Positions 1 through 8,146 of a stretch of DNA of 64,000 bases are shown here, piece by piece. The position numbers and the translations under genes were made by a program. Origin of the DNA: Cupriavidus cauae. GTDB lineage: Bacteria > Pseudomonadota > Gammaproteobacteria > Burkholderiales > Burkholderiaceae. The notes under the pieces were generated by a model that was not told the origin of the DNA, ran no database searches, and saw only the letters and a list, made by a program, of their open reading frames with translations. The stretch lies in the NCBI RefSeq assembly GCF_008632125.1, contig NZ_VWRN01000022.1, forward strand, positions 117,030-181,029, read 5' to 3'. Position 1 is the stretch's first letter. Every line of letters begins with the position of its first letter.

Positions 1-454
1 GGCTCGCCTCCAGGCCGACGTGATGGCGGTGGCTGCTCCATCGGTCCTCGTCCGGCGTGTTGGCCTCGCCCGCCCGTACGGCGTTGCCTTCGACGTAGAG
101 CATGGCCGGCAGCATCCAGGCGTCCGGCTCCAGCACCGCCGAGCGGAAGCGCCCTTCCCACAGCGTGCCGGTGCGGTTGGCCACGCGATTGAAGTAACGG
201 GCGTAGCGGCGGCCCACCGCCTGCATGGTCAGGCTGAGCGCGTCGTCGCGGCGCGGCGTCGCTACCAGATGGATATGGTTGGGCCGCAGCCCATAGGCAT
301 GCACCGCCAGATCGTGCTCGCGCGCCGCCATGCGCAGGCAGTCGAGGTAGAAGCGGTAGTCGTCGGGGCCCAGGAAGACCGGCTGGCGGTTGTTGCCACG
401 TTGCAACACCAGTGCCGGCAGGCCGGTCGGGGAGAAGCGGGGAAGTCGTGCCAT
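1..454 (-). CDS. REP-associated tyrosine transposase (RAYT, Y1_Tnp family), partial at window edge
   Basis: A single-strand DNA transposase of the HUH/Y1 type, a family that acts on or spreads REP-type palindromes. The ATG at 454 opens a protein beginning MARLPRF with the family-typical LQRGNNRQPVF segment. Then come the metal-binding HUH motif (NHIHLV, about residues 60-65) and, further on, a Tyr in RRYARYFNR that fits the catalytic tyrosine. About 151 codons are visible before the reading frame runs off the left edge, so the C-terminus is missing from view. Just upstream, 484-506 carries an AT-rich stretch reading AATAGGGACAGATC on the minus strand, resembling the conserved 5' flank of many such genes. 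Family assignment is firm; activity is unknown. Confidence 0.87.
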   Translation of the reverse strand, partial: MARLPRFSPTGLPALVLQRGNNRQPVFLGPDDYRFYLDCLRMAAREHDLAVHAYGLRPNHIHLVATPRRDDALSLTMQAVGRRYARYFNRVANRTGTLWEGRFRSAVLEPDAWMLPAMLYVEGNAVRAGEANTPDEDRWSSHRHHVGLEAS

Positions 455-539
455 GGCGCCATCGTGTCAGAGCGATGGCGCGATGATAACTGATCTGTCC
501 CTATTTTTTGATGCGCGGACCTGGTGTGCGCGAGCTGCT

Positions 540-600
540 GGGCTTGGTGCGCGGGCTTGGTGCCCGGCCTCGGTACGCGGGCTTGGTGCGCGGGCTTGGT
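540..600. repeat. 13-bp tandem array between dgt and the RAYT gene
   Basis: About 4.7 copies of a 13-bp unit (minus-strand consensus ACCAAGCCCGCGC), the third copy diverged. It starts ten bases past the dgt stop codon. No inverted symmetry, so it is not itself a REP. Confidence 0.85.
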
Positions 601-609
601 GGCCGGTCG

Positions 610-1746
610 TCAGTTCTGCTCGCCGACCGCAAACATCCGCCGATGCTCGCGGATCGCGTAGCGGTCCGTCATGCCGGCGATGTAGTGCGCGATCAGCCGC
701 GGCTGGTCGCCGCCATGGGACGCCTGGTACTGGGGCGGCAGCAGGCGCGGGTCGCCCATGAAGGCCTCGAACAGGTCGCTGATGATGCGCTGGGCCTTGG
801 CCGACATCCGCATCACCAGGTAGTGGCGGTACAGATGGCGGAACAGGAAGCGCTTGAGGGCCTGCGCCTCCTCCCTGACCGCCGGGCTGAAGGCGACCAG
901 CGGACCCGCCGCGCGCACCGCGTCGATATCGGCCGGCCGGGCGGCGGCGATATTGCGCTGGGTCGTCTCGATCAGGTCGACGATCAGCGTGTTGATCATC
1001 CGGCGGACCGTCTCGTTGATCATCCGGCGGCCGTTGATGCCCGGATAGGCCGCCATGACCTCCGCGCGATGGCGGCCCCACATCGGCACCTCGTCCATCT
1101 GCTCCAGCGTCAGCAGTCCCGAGCGCAGCCCGTCGTCGATGTCGTGGTTGTTGTAGGCGATCTCGTCGGCCAGATTCGCCAGCTGCGCCTCCAGCGACGG
1201 CTGCGTGCCTTCGAGAAAGCGCCGCCCCAGCTCGCCCAGCGCGGCGGCGTTGACGCGCGAGCAATGTTTGAGGATGCCCTCGCGCGTCTCGAAGGTCAGG
1301 TTCAGGCCGTTGAAGCCGCCGTAGCGCTCCTCCAGCTCGTCCACCACCAGCAGGCTCTGCAGGTTGTGCTCGAAGCCGCCGTGGTTCTTCATGCAGGCGT
1401 TCAGCGCATCCTGGCCGGCGTGGCCGAACGGCGTGTGGCCGAGGTCGTGCGCCAGCGAGATGGCCTCGACCAGGTCCTCGTTCAGCCGCAGGTTGCGGGC
1501 GATCGAGCGCGCGATCTGCGCCACCTCGAGGCTGTGCGTCAGCCGCGTGCGAAACAGGTCGCCCTCGTGGTTGACGAACACCTGCGTCTTGTATTCGAGC
1601 CGGCGGAACGCGGTGCTGTGGATCACGCGGTCGCGGTCGCGCTGGAACTCGCTGCGCGAGGACGACGCCGGTTCGACATGGACACGCCCGCGCGACTGCG
1701 CCGAGTGCGCGGCATAGGGGGCGAGATGGCTTTCGAGGTCGGTCAT
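610..1746 (-). CDS. dgt: Deoxyguanosinetriphosphate triphosphohydrolase-like protein (HD superfamily)
   Basis: A 378-residue HD-domain phosphohydrolase of the dGTPase-like family, which removes triphosphate from dNTPs and helps control nucleotide pools. The metal-binding H...HD...D set is visible: His71 (RLTHSLEV), His100-Asp101 ([13 protein letters not shown]) and Asp194 ([15 protein letters not shown]). Arg/His-rich segments near residues 33-60 match the family N-terminus. It is last in the minus-strand run pilN-pilO/P-pilQ-aroK-aroB-dgt, 60 bases after aroB, and probably cotranscribed. The true substrate of this shorter dgt-like class is often uncertain, so dGTP specificity is family inference. 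Confidence 0.93.
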   Translation of the reverse strand: MTDLESHLAPYAAHSAQSRGRVHVEPASSSRSEFQRDRDRVIHSTAFRRLEYKTQVFVNHEGDLFRTRLTHSLEVAQIARSIARNLRLNEDLVEAISLAHDLGHTPFGHAGQDALNACMKNHGGFEHNLQSLLVVDELEERYGGFNGLNLTFETREGILKHCSRVNAAALGELGRRFLEGTQPSLEAQLANLADEIAYNNHDIDDGLRSGLLTLEQMDEVPMWGRHRAEVMAAYPGINGRRMINETVRRMINTLIVDLIETTQRNIAAARPADIDAVRAAGPLVAFSPAVREEAQALKRFLFRHLYRHYLVMRMSAKAQRIISDLFEAFMGDPRLLPPQYQASHGGDQPRLIAHYIAGMTDRYAIREHRRMFAVGEQN

Positions 1747-1806
1747 GCGGCAATCCGGTTGGGCGATGCGGGCATCGTCTGAGGGTTGCGAGGCATGGCC
1801 GACCGC

Positions 1807-2913
1807 TTACGCGACCGGTGCCTCGACGGGACGTTTCAATACGGCGTGCTGCAGCGTGGCGCGCAGGTCGGCATCGGGCACGCTGGTGATCAGCGCCTCG
1901 CCGAGCTTCCTGAGCAGGATGAACTTGATCTGGCCGGCCTCCGCCTTCTTGTCGACCTTCATCAGCTCGATATAGCGGTCCACGCCCAGGTCGGGCGCCA
2001 CCACCGGCAGCATCGCGGCGGCCACCAGCCGCTCGATGCGCGAGCGCGTCTCGATGTCGATGAAGCCCAGCCGCAGCGACAGGTCCGCGGCCATCACCAT
2101 GCCGCAGCCCACCGCCTCGCCGTGCAGCCACTCGCCGTAGCCCATGCCGGCCTCGATCGCATGGCCGAAGGTATGGCCGAAATTGAGCGTGGCGCGGATG
2201 CCGCCCTCGCGCTCGTCGGCGGCCACCACCGCGGCCTTGATCTCGCAGGAGCGCTGCACCGCCAGCGCCAACATGTCGGCGTCGCAGGCGTTGAGCGCGC
2301 CGATATGCTGCTCGATCCAGGCGAAGTAGTCCGCGTCGGCGATCGCGCCATGCTTGATCACCTCGGCCAGGCCCGCGGCCAGTTCGCGCGGCGGCAGCGT
2401 CTTCAGCGTGCCGATATCGGCGATCACCGCCTGCGGCTGGTGGAAGGCGCCGATCATGTTCTTGCCGAGCGGATGGTTGATGCCGGTCTTGCCGCCCACC
2501 GACGAATCGACCTGGGCCAGCAGCGTGGTGGGCATCTGCACGAACGGCACGCCGCGCATGTAGCAGGCCGCGGCAAACCCGGTCATGTCGCCGACCACGC
2601 CGCCGCCCAGCGCGATCAGCGTGGTCTTGCGGTCGGCCCCGGCGCCGAGCAGCGCATCGAAGATCAGGTTCAGCGTCTGCCAGTGCTTGAAGGACTCGCC
2701 GTCGGGCAGGGTCACCGTGCGCACGATCTTGCCCAGGCCGGTCAGCGTGGCCTCGACCCGCGCCGCGTACAGCGGGCCCACGGTCTCGTTGGTGACAATG
2801 ACGGCGTGGCGGCCACGGACATGCGGAGCCAGCAGGTCGGCGCGGTCGAGCAGGCCGGCACCGATATGGATGGGATAGCTGCGCTCTCCCAGGTCGACTT
2901 CAAGCGTGATCAT
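1807..2913 (-). CDS. aroB: 3-dehydroquinate synthase
   Basis: Converts DAHP to 3-dehydroquinate, the second step of the shikimate pathway (cytoplasmic, NAD- and metal-dependent). The protein is 368 residues from the ATG at 2913, giving [18 protein letters not shown], the family N-terminus. An upstream in-frame extension exists but lies inside aroK. Visible motifs: the NAD-binding [11 protein letters not shown] (103-113), the [12 protein letters not shown] segment (135-146), and metal ligands Glu184, His247 (FGHTFGHA) and His264 (LHGEAV). The start overlaps the end of aroK by 14 bases, indicating translational coupling of consecutive pathway genes. Confidence 0.97.
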   Translation of the reverse strand: MITLEVDLGERSYPIHIGAGLLDRADLLAPHVRGRHAVIVTNETVGPLYAARVEATLTGLGKIVRTVTLPDGESFKHWQTLNLIFDALLGAGADRKTTLIALGGGVVGDMTGFAAACYMRGVPFVQMPTTLLAQVDSSVGGKTGINHPLGKNMIGAFHQPQAVIADIGTLKTLPPRELAAGLAEVIKHGAIADADYFAWIEQHIGALNACDADMLALAVQRSCEIKAAVVAADEREGGIRATLNFGHTFGHAIEAGMGYGEWLHGEAVGCGMVMAADLSLRLGFIDIETRSRIERLVAAAMLPVVAPDLGVDRYIELMKVDKKAEAGQIKFILLRKLGEALITSVPDADLRATLQHAVLKRPVEAPVA

Positions 2914-3616
2914 CGGTCTTGGTATCTTGCGCCGGCTCGATGTCGGCATCGTGGTGGGGATCGCCGGCGCCGTCGCCGCGGACATCGCTCCGGGCGTCGC
3001 CGTGGATATCGTTGCCGCCGGCCGCGGCGATCCAGCCGGACATCTCGAGTTGCATCAGCACCATATTAGCAAGCTGCGCTACCGAGGGCTTGCCGGTCTC
3101 GATGACGAAATCGGCGACCTCGCGATAGAGCGGGTCGCGCTCGGCGTACAGCGCCTCGAGACGCCCCTTCGGATCCTGCGTCTGCAGCAGCGGGCGGTTG
3201 CGGTCGTGCCGCGTGCGCAGCCACAGGTCATGCGGGCTGGCGCGCAGATAGACCACCGTGCCGCGCGCCTTCAGCCGGCTGCGGTTCTCGGGCCGCAGCA
3301 CCGCGCCGCCGCCGGTCGCGAGCACGATGCGCTCGCGCTGCGTCAGCTCGTCGATCATCTGCGCCTCGCGGTCGCGAAAGCCGCTCTCCCCTTCATGATC
3401 GAAGATCACCGGGATGCGCACGCCGCAGCGCGCCTCGATCTCATGGTCGGAATCGACGAAGGCATAGCCGAGGCGGCGGGCCACGGTGCGGCCGACAGTG
3501 GTCTTGCCGGCGCCCATCAGGCCGACGAAAAAAAGGTTCGGACGGGAAGCGGTCACGGATTCGCGGCGAGCCGATCGGCGCTCTGCAGGCGGCTCGCGGG
3601 TTGGAAACGGCATCAT
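2900..3616 (-). CDS. aroK: Shikimate kinase
   Basis: ATP-dependent phosphorylation of shikimate to shikimate-3-phosphate. The P-loop GLMGAGKT (about residues 32-39), the shikimate-binding DSDHEIE and TGGGAV (101-106), and the lid/adenine region RNRPLLQT are all present. The start is uncertain: two adjacent ATGs at 3616 and 3613 follow an AAGAAG stretch, and a GTG at 3556 ([10 protein letters not shown]) would give a more standard N-terminus. The family core ends near [13 protein letters not shown]. Beyond that is a tail of roughly 40 residues rich in Asp, Gly and His that runs into aroB. The tail is not part of the known fold and looks like a late extension. Confidence 0.95.
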   Translation of the reverse strand: MMPFPTREPPAERRSARRESVTASRPNLFFVGLMGAGKTTVGRTVARRLGYAFVDSDHEIEARCGVRIPVIFDHEGESGFRDREAQMIDELTQRERIVLATGGGAVLRPENRSRLKARGTVVYLRASPHDLWLRTRHDRNRPLLQTQDPKGRLEALYAERDPLYREVADFVIETGKPSVAQLANMVLMQLEMSGWIAAAGGNDIHGDARSDVRGDGAGDPHHDADIEPAQDTKTDDHA

Positions 3617-3744
3617 CTTCTTATGTCGGGCCCGGCGGGGCAAGACCCGTGCAGGCGCGGGGCCGGCGCGGAAGGCAAATCCCCGGCGAAAATCGCCCGA
3701 TCCTGCCGCATGCCGGCGCCGCCGCTGCATTTGCGGGCCTCAGT

Positions 3745-5541
3745 CTACTGCATCCCGCCGAACGGGGCGCCCGAATGGCCCCGTGCCGGCGCGACGGCAT
3801 CGCGCAGGATGCGTGGGGTCAGGAAGACCAGCAGCTCGGTGCGATCGCGCCAGACCGAGCGGCTGCCGAACAGCCGGCCGAGCACCGGGATATCGCCCAG
3901 CAGCGGCACCTTGGCGACATCGCCGCGCTCGGCGCGCGTATAGATGCCGCCAATCACCGCGGTGCCGCCGTTCTCGAGCAGCACCTGGGTCTGCACGTGC
4001 CTGGTGTCGATGGCGAAGCCCTGCGTGGTCTGCACCCCAACGCTGTCCTTGCTGACGTCGACGTCCAGCAGCACCTGGCCCTCGGGCGTGATCTGCGGCG
4101 TTACCTCCAGCTTCAGGTTGGCCTTGCGAAACTGCACCGAGGTCGCGCCGCTGGAGGTGGCCGCCTGATAGGGCAGCTCCGTGCCCTGCTCGATCAGCGC
4201 CTTGATATTGTTGGTGGTCACCACGCGCGGGCTCGAGACGATCTTGCCCTTGCCGTCCGCCTCCAGCGCGGACAGCTCCAGCGCAACGAAACGGCTGGCC
4301 GCGCTGTTGAACAGGCTGACCGCCAGATGGCCCGGGTCGGCGCCATGCAGCGCGCCGGCCGGCAGACTGAGCAAGGGCCCGGGCTCGCCGGCCGCGCCGG
4401 GCAGCACGTCGGTCCAGGTATCGGCGACGCGGCCGCGCCCGTACTGCGCGGCAAAGCCCAGCTTGACGCCCAGATTGCGGCTGAACTTGTCGTCGGCCTC
4501 GACGATGCGGGCCTCGATGATGACCTGGCGCACCGGCACGTCGATACGCGCCAGAAAGGCGGCGATCTGCTGCAGCCGCTCGGGCAGGTCGGAGACGAAC
4601 AGCTGGTTGGTGCGGGCGTCCGCCGTCAGGCTGCCGCGGCGGGACAGCAGGCGCCCAGCAGATGCGCCCACCGATCCTCCAACAAATCCCCCGGACGATC
4701 CCCCACCCGATATCCCAGCAGCACCGCCGTGCCCGAGCGATCCGCCATACGGCCCAAGGCTGGCCGCGGGCGCGCTCGTTGCGCTGCCGAGCAGCAGCCG
4801 GCGAACATCGTCGGCACGCTGGTAGTTCAGCTGGAACACCTGGCTGCCGACCGGCTCGAGATCTGCCAGCTGCTGCCGCGCCTCCAGCTCCTGCCTGTCC
4901 CGCGCCGCCAGCTCCGCGCGCGGCGCGACCCACAGCACATTGCCCTCGCGCCGCGACGCCAACCCCTTCGCATCGAGCACGATCCGCAGCGCCTGCTCCC
5001 ACGGCACGTCCCTGAGCCGCAGCGTCAGATTGCCCTGCACGCTGTCGCTGGCCACCACGTTCAGGTCGGTGAAATCGGCGAATACCTGCAGCAGGGCGCG
5101 GATATCGACGCGCTGGAAATTGAGGGACAGGCGGTCGCGCATGGGTGAAGCCGCGGCGGCGGGCCGCGACGCGGGCGTTGCGGCCGTTCTGGGTCTGACG
5201 GCCGTGGCGGCCGTGGCGGTCGTGGCGGTCGTGGCGGTTGTGGCGGTTGTGGCGGTTGTGGCGGTTGTGGCGGTTGTGGCGGTTGTGGCGGTTGTGGCGG
5301 TCGTGGCGGTCGTGGCGGTCGTGGCGGTTGTGGCGGTCGTGGCGGTCGTGGCGGTTGTGGTGGACGTGGTGGGCGCGGGTACGGGCGCAAGCGTCGGCGC
5401 GGACGTGGGGGTGGGGTCGGGCTCAGGCGTGGCAGGCGCGGCCGCGCCGAGCGCGCGCAGCGGAGCGGCGAGCGGGATAGCGAGGGCGAGCGCGAACGCC
5501 AGCGTCCACGACGCGCGCCGCCGCGGCATGCGCCCCGTCAT
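3745..5541 (-). CDS. pilQ: Type IV pilus secretin PilQ with coding minisatellite, short form
   Basis: Outer-membrane secretin ring through which type IV pili extrude. The start at 5541 overlaps the upstream stop codon as ATGA and gives a signal peptide (RRRASW plus a hydrophobic stretch ending near ALGA). After it comes a Pro/Thr-rich stretch with about 17 Ala-Thr-Thr triplets (about residues 63-113). The STN/N0 domain follows (RLSLNFQRVDIRALLQVFAD), then a secretin N1-type domain (FQLNYQRADDVRRLL) with an inserted Gly/Ser-rich loop. The C-terminal secretin domain contains VIIEARIVEAD and the conserved VPLLGDIPVLGRLFG. At 598 residues it is shorter than most betaproteobacterial PilQ proteins (around 700 from family knowledge). 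No AMIN (peptidoglycan-binding) domain is seen ahead of the STN domain; the repeat occupies that place. Confidence 0.93.
   Translation of the reverse strand: MTGRMPRRRASWTLAFALALAIPLAAPLRALGAAAPATPEPDPTPTSAPTLAPVPAPTTSTTTATTATTATTATTATTATTATTATTATTATTATTATTATTATTATTATAATAVRPRTAATPASRPAAAASPMRDRLSLNFQRVDIRALLQVFADFTDLNVVASDSVQGNLTLRLRDVPWEQALRIVLDAKGLASRREGNVLWVAPRAELAARDRQELEARQQLADLEPVGSQVFQLNYQRADDVRRLLLGSATSAPAASLGPYGGSLGHGGAAGISGGGSSGGFVGGSVGASAGRLLSRRGSLTADARTNQLFVSDLPERLQQIAAFLARIDVPVRQVIIEARIVEADDKFSRNLGVKLGFAAQYGRGRVADTWTDVLPGAAGEPGPLLSLPAGALHGADPGHLAVSLFNSAASRFVALELSALEADGKGKIVSSPRVVTTNNIKALIEQGTELPYQAATSSGATSVQFRKANLKLEVTPQITPEGQVLLDVDVSKDSVGVQTTQGFAIDTRHVQTQVLLENGGTAVIGGIYTRAERGDVAKVPLLGDIPVLGRLFGSRSVWRDRTELLVFLTPRILRDAVAPARGHSGAPFGGMQ
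5204..5356. repeat. 9-bp coding minisatellite in pilQ (17 units)
   Basis: Seventeen consecutive 9-bp units GTGGCGGT(T/C) on the plus strand, which read as Ala-Thr-Thr on the coding strand. The units differ only at synonymous positions (ACG/ACA), so length changes of one unit would keep the reading frame. Confidence 0.95.
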
Positions 5542-6740
5542 GCCGGCGCATCCAGCGCAAGGCGAGCCGTCGTCTCGATCCATCGATCCTCTCCGTTCCA
5601 GACGCGCTCGCGCAGCACGATCTCGTCCCGGCCGATGCGCACCACGACGCCATCGCGGCGGCCCAGACGCTGGCCGACCTGCAACGCCGCCACCATGCCA
5701 TCGGCGCCATCCACGCGTATCACGCCGTAGGCGCGGCCCGCGCTATGCAGGCTGCCGACCATGCGGATCTGCTCCAGGGCATACGCCTCGAGCGGCTCGC
5801 GCGGACGCGCCGCGAGCGCATCGTCCGGCGGCGCGAATGACGGTGCGGCCAGCCGAGCGTAAGCGAAGGGGTCGATTGCCGCCGGATCGGTGTCGCCCGC
5901 ATGGCGGGCGCCAAGCAACGGCAGGCGCAGCGCGACGTCCAGCGGCGCGGGCGTCCACGCCATCGAAGGCGGGGGCTGGCTTCCGGCTTTCCCGCGCGAG
6001 GTACGCGCCGCCCGCTGCTGCGCGGCGCGTTCTCCAACGTCGAGCGCCCGGTAGGCCAGCGCGACCGCCTCCATCGTCAACTCGCCGGCGTCCCTCCCGT
6101 CCCTGCCGTCCCCGCCGTCCTTGCGCTCCCTGCTTTCCCTGCCGTCCCCGCCGTCCTTGCGCTCCCTGCTTTCCCTGCCCTCCTTGGCGGCCGCCAACTG
6201 CATCGACTGCAGCGTCACCAGCCGAGGCAAGGCCGCGATATCGGCCAGCCAGGCCGCGATCTCGCGATAGCCGCCGTCGACGCGCAGCCTCAGCGGAATC
6301 CGGGCGAATTCCTCGCCTGCCTCCGCGGCCTGCGGCTGGAACAGCACGATCCGCAGCCCGCGGGCGGTGGCCAGCGCGCTCAACGTGACCAGCAGGTCGT
6401 CGATGCCGCCATGGTCGGGCAGATGGCGCTCCCGCCTCGTCAGCGCCTGCGTCAGTTCGGCCAGGCGCCGCCGCAACGGCTCGGCGCTCGCCGCCTCGGC
6501 CGCCTGTCGCCCGGCGGACTCGCGCAGCGCCGCGTGCTCGGCCTGCCGGCTGTCGAGCAAGTCCAGCTTGTCGCGCCAATGCCATTGCCAGCCGGCCGCC
6601 AGCACCGCGCAGGCGGCGAGGACGGGCCACAGCGGGGACCCTGCGGCAAACCCGCGCAGCGCTCCCGCATCGCGTTCGACCCACTGGCCAAGCCAGGATG
6701 CCGAGGCGGCCGGGCTCTCGTCTTCGTCATCCGGCGCCAT
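5538..6740 (-). CDS. pilO-pilP: PilO-PilP fusion protein (type IV pilus inner-membrane alignment subcomplex)
   Basis: One uninterrupted 400-residue frame from the ATG at 6740, which overlaps the pilN end by 14 bases. The N-terminal half is PilO: a short cytoplasmic segment, a transmembrane helix (about 36-53), a coiled coil (56-105), and the ferredoxin-like domain (about 108-235, e.g. GIDDLLVTLSALATARGLRI and GYREIAAWLADIAALPRLVTL). A charged Arg/Glu/Asp/Gly repeat is inserted at 188-220. The C-terminal half matches mature PilP: IDPFAYARL (289-297), then a beta domain with LEQIRMVGSLHSAGRAYGVI and VGQRLGRRDGVVVRIGRDEIVLRE. The usual PilP lipoprotein signal and lipobox cysteine are absent from this frame and from the other two minus-strand frames. 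PilO and PilP normally contact each other in the periplasm, so a tethered pair is topologically sensible. Confidence 0.85.
   Translation of the reverse strand: MAPDDEDESPAASASWLGQWVERDAGALRGFAAGSPLWPVLAACAVLAAGWQWHWRDKLDLLDSRQAEHAALRESAGRQAAEAASAEPLRRRLAELTQALTRRERHLPDHGGIDDLLVTLSALATARGLRIVLFQPQAAEAGEEFARIPLRLRVDGGYREIAAWLADIAALPRLVTLQSMQLAAAKEGRESRERKDGGDGRESRERKDGGDGRDGRDAGELTMEAVALAYRALDVGERAAQQRAARTSRGKAGSQPPPSMAWTPAPLDVALRLPLLGARHAGDTDPAAIDPFAYARLAAPSFAPPDDALAARPREPLEAYALEQIRMVGSLHSAGRAYGVIRVDGADGMVAALQVGQRLGRRDGVVVRIGRDEIVLRERVWNGEDRWIETTARLALDAPA
6105..6176. repeat. 36-bp perfect tandem duplication in the pilO part
   Basis: Two identical 36-bp copies (6105-6140 and 6141-6176), each itself made of four related 9-bp pieces. 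They encode the duplicated Arg-Glu-Ser-Arg-Glu-Arg-Lys-Asp-Gly-Gly-Asp-Gly segment. Confidence 0.93.
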
Positions 6741-7590
6741 GTGGGCTCCTGTCCGTCGGTGGCGATGTTGCCGTGGAGGCGCCAGTTCCAACCGCGCCCG
6801 CCCTGCCGGCCCTGCCTGCTCTGGCGGCCGTGCTTGCCGTGCTTGCCGCCGTGCTTGCCGTGCTTGCCGCGCTTGCCGCGCTTGCCGCGCTTGCCGCGCT
6901 TGCCGCGCTTGCCGTGTCGACAGGGCGATAGACCAGCCGCACCGAGAACGCAAATGCCGCTGTCGGATCGACGCCCGTGCCCGCCCCGACGGATGCCGAG
7001 CGCGACTCGATCAGTTCGGCGCGCGCCAGCCACGGCAACGGCGCGAGCTGGCGCACCAATGCCGCCACCCGCTCGTGATGGCGCGCCACCCCTTCGATCG
7101 TCACCGTGTCGTCCTGCTGGCTGACGCTGCGCAGATGGACGCCGCGCGGTACCTGGCGGGCCAGCGCATCGAGCAGTCGTGCGGGCCGGCCACGGTGGTG
7201 CAGCAGCGCATCGAGCGCGCCGCCGCGCCGGCTGACCGCCGCGATTTCCTGCCGCAGCCGGGCGGCCTGGCGCGCCGGCGCCTCCCATTGCCGCGCCCGC
7301 TCGGCCAGGGCGCGGTTGTCTGCCTCGACGGCCGCGATGCGGCGATCGAGCACATAGCCGCCGACCAGCACGGCCGCCCCGGCCACGCCGGCTGCGGTGC
7401 GCCAGCCTGGCCGCAGCGAGTCGGGCAGCCGCGCAAAAAGGGGCGCAAGCCGCGGCGCCAGATCCTTCAAATCCGGCGCCCGATCCCGGACCCATCGCGA
7501 CGCCAGATCGCGCACCGATGGCGGCGCCAGACGCCGTGCCAGACGCGCCGCGCGATGCCATCCCCTCCGCCAGATTCCCTGCCCCCGCAC
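6727..7590 (-). CDS. pilN: PilN-like type IV pilus assembly protein, divergent N-terminus
   Basis: Inner-membrane pilus assembly protein that normally links cytoplasmic PilM to PilO. No ATG exists in the plausible region. A GTG at 7590 preceded by a strong GGGGAGAGG ribosome binding site gives 287 residues: a basic N-terminal segment of about 60 residues, a transmembrane helix (about 65-81), a coiled coil (82-120), and a PilN ferredoxin-like domain (LLDALARQVPRGVHLRSVSQ, then VTIEGVARHHERVAALVRQL and PWLARAELIESR). A low-complexity Ala/Ser/Thr then Arg/Gly tail (225-287) comes from a 9-bp repeat. The Asn-containing INLLP-type motif by which PilN binds PilM is not present near the start. PilN identity rests on domain pattern and position next to PilO. 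Confidence 0.8.
   Translation of the reverse strand: MRGQGIWRRGWHRAARLARRLAPPSVRDLASRWVRDRAPDLKDLAPRLAPLFARLPDSLRPGWRTAAGVAGAAVLVGGYVLDRRIAAVEADNRALAERARQWEAPARQAARLRQEIAAVSRRGGALDALLHHRGRPARLLDALARQVPRGVHLRSVSQQDDTVTIEGVARHHERVAALVRQLAPLPWLARAELIESRSASVGAGTGVDPTAAFAFSVRLVYRPVDTASAASAASAASAASAASTASTAASTASTAARAGRAGRAGAVGTGASTATSPPTDRSPHGAG
6832..6915. repeat. 9-bp coding minisatellite at the 3' end of pilN
   Basis: Nine copies of GCTTGCCG(C/T) with one 3-bp insertion after the second copy. On the coding strand they read as Ala-Ser-Ala/Ala-Ser-Thr triplets in the C-terminal tail. The reading frame is kept whatever the copy number. Confidence 0.92.
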
Positions 7591-7802
7591 GATGCCTCTC
7601 CCCTCGTCGATCCGGCACGGCGTTGAACTCGACGGCGCGATCGCGGCTCTAACCGGCGCTTCCACTGCTGACCGCCTGTCCGAAATCCGCCGCCCTGCCC
7701 TGCCCGTTTGCCTGCCCCGTTCTCGCCCATCACGCCGATCCGCGCCACGACCGACGACGCGCGCCTGCCGCACGCGTGCTGCCTGCATGGCCCCACGCGT
7801 CC

Positions 7803-7879
7803 CACACATCCCGCACACATGCGGCACACATGCGGTTCACATGCCGCCCGCATGCTGCCCGCACGCCGCACGCACGCCG
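7803..7879. repeat. 11-bp degenerate tandem array upstream of pilN
   Basis: Seven 11-bp units, the first four around CACACATGCGG and the last three drifting to CCCGCACGCCG. The unit length is not a multiple of three, and no reading frame across it looks coding. Confidence 0.8.
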
Positions 7880-8007
7880 GGATGGCGCGACGATGGACCG
7901 ATTCTCGGCAGGCGGACATGGCACCGGCAATGCGAGGCCATGCCCATCGAGCCGGTTTTCGCAAGTCACGGCGCGATTGCGCTTGGGCCGCAGGCGCCCA
8001 GACTGAT

Positions 8008-8033
8008 ATGAGCGGCGACGATGAGCGGCGACG
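8008..8033. repeat. 13-bp direct tandem duplication
   Basis: Two exact copies of ATGAGCGGCGACG followed by a T-run, in the pilN-mrcA intergenic region. Confidence 0.85.
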
Positions 8034-8112
8034 TTTTTTGGCCTTACATCTTGTAACAGCATGGATGCGCCCGCCACGGCACTACCCGCCCGGGAGCCGC
8101 GAAGGCGAGCGA

Positions 8113-8118
8113 TATAAT
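8113..8118 (+). promoter_or_regulatory. Candidate -10 box of mrcA
   Basis: A perfect TATAAT 28 bases ahead of the mrcA ATG. No convincing -35 hexamer is seen 16-18 bases upstream (GC-rich), so this is either activator-dependent or a chance match. Confidence 0.45.
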
Positions 8119-8146
8119 CCGGGCACCTCCAACTAGGTATTACCCA

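Larger units (their letters stand above)
7591..8146. other. pilN-mrcA divergent intergenic region, no pilM
   Basis: This 556-base stretch separates divergent pilN and mrcA. In relatives it, or a longer equivalent, would be occupied by pilM. All three minus-strand frames were read and none shows an actin-like ATPase fold; the open frames are Arg/Cys/Ala-rich and lack family motifs. It holds an 11-bp tandem array (7803-7879), a 13-bp duplication (8008-8033) and a candidate mrcA -10 box. Confidence 0.7.

Noticed and set aside
5200..5370. Possible CRISPR in the pilQ array
   Set aside because: Contiguous 9-bp units without spacers, inside a coding frame. The same reasoning excludes CRISPR at 25506 and 48267.
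7467..7964. Candidate for pilM upstream of pilN
   Set aside because: The 165-codon frame is Arg/Cys/Gly-rich and lacks actin-like ATPase motifs; it lies over an 11-bp repeat array.
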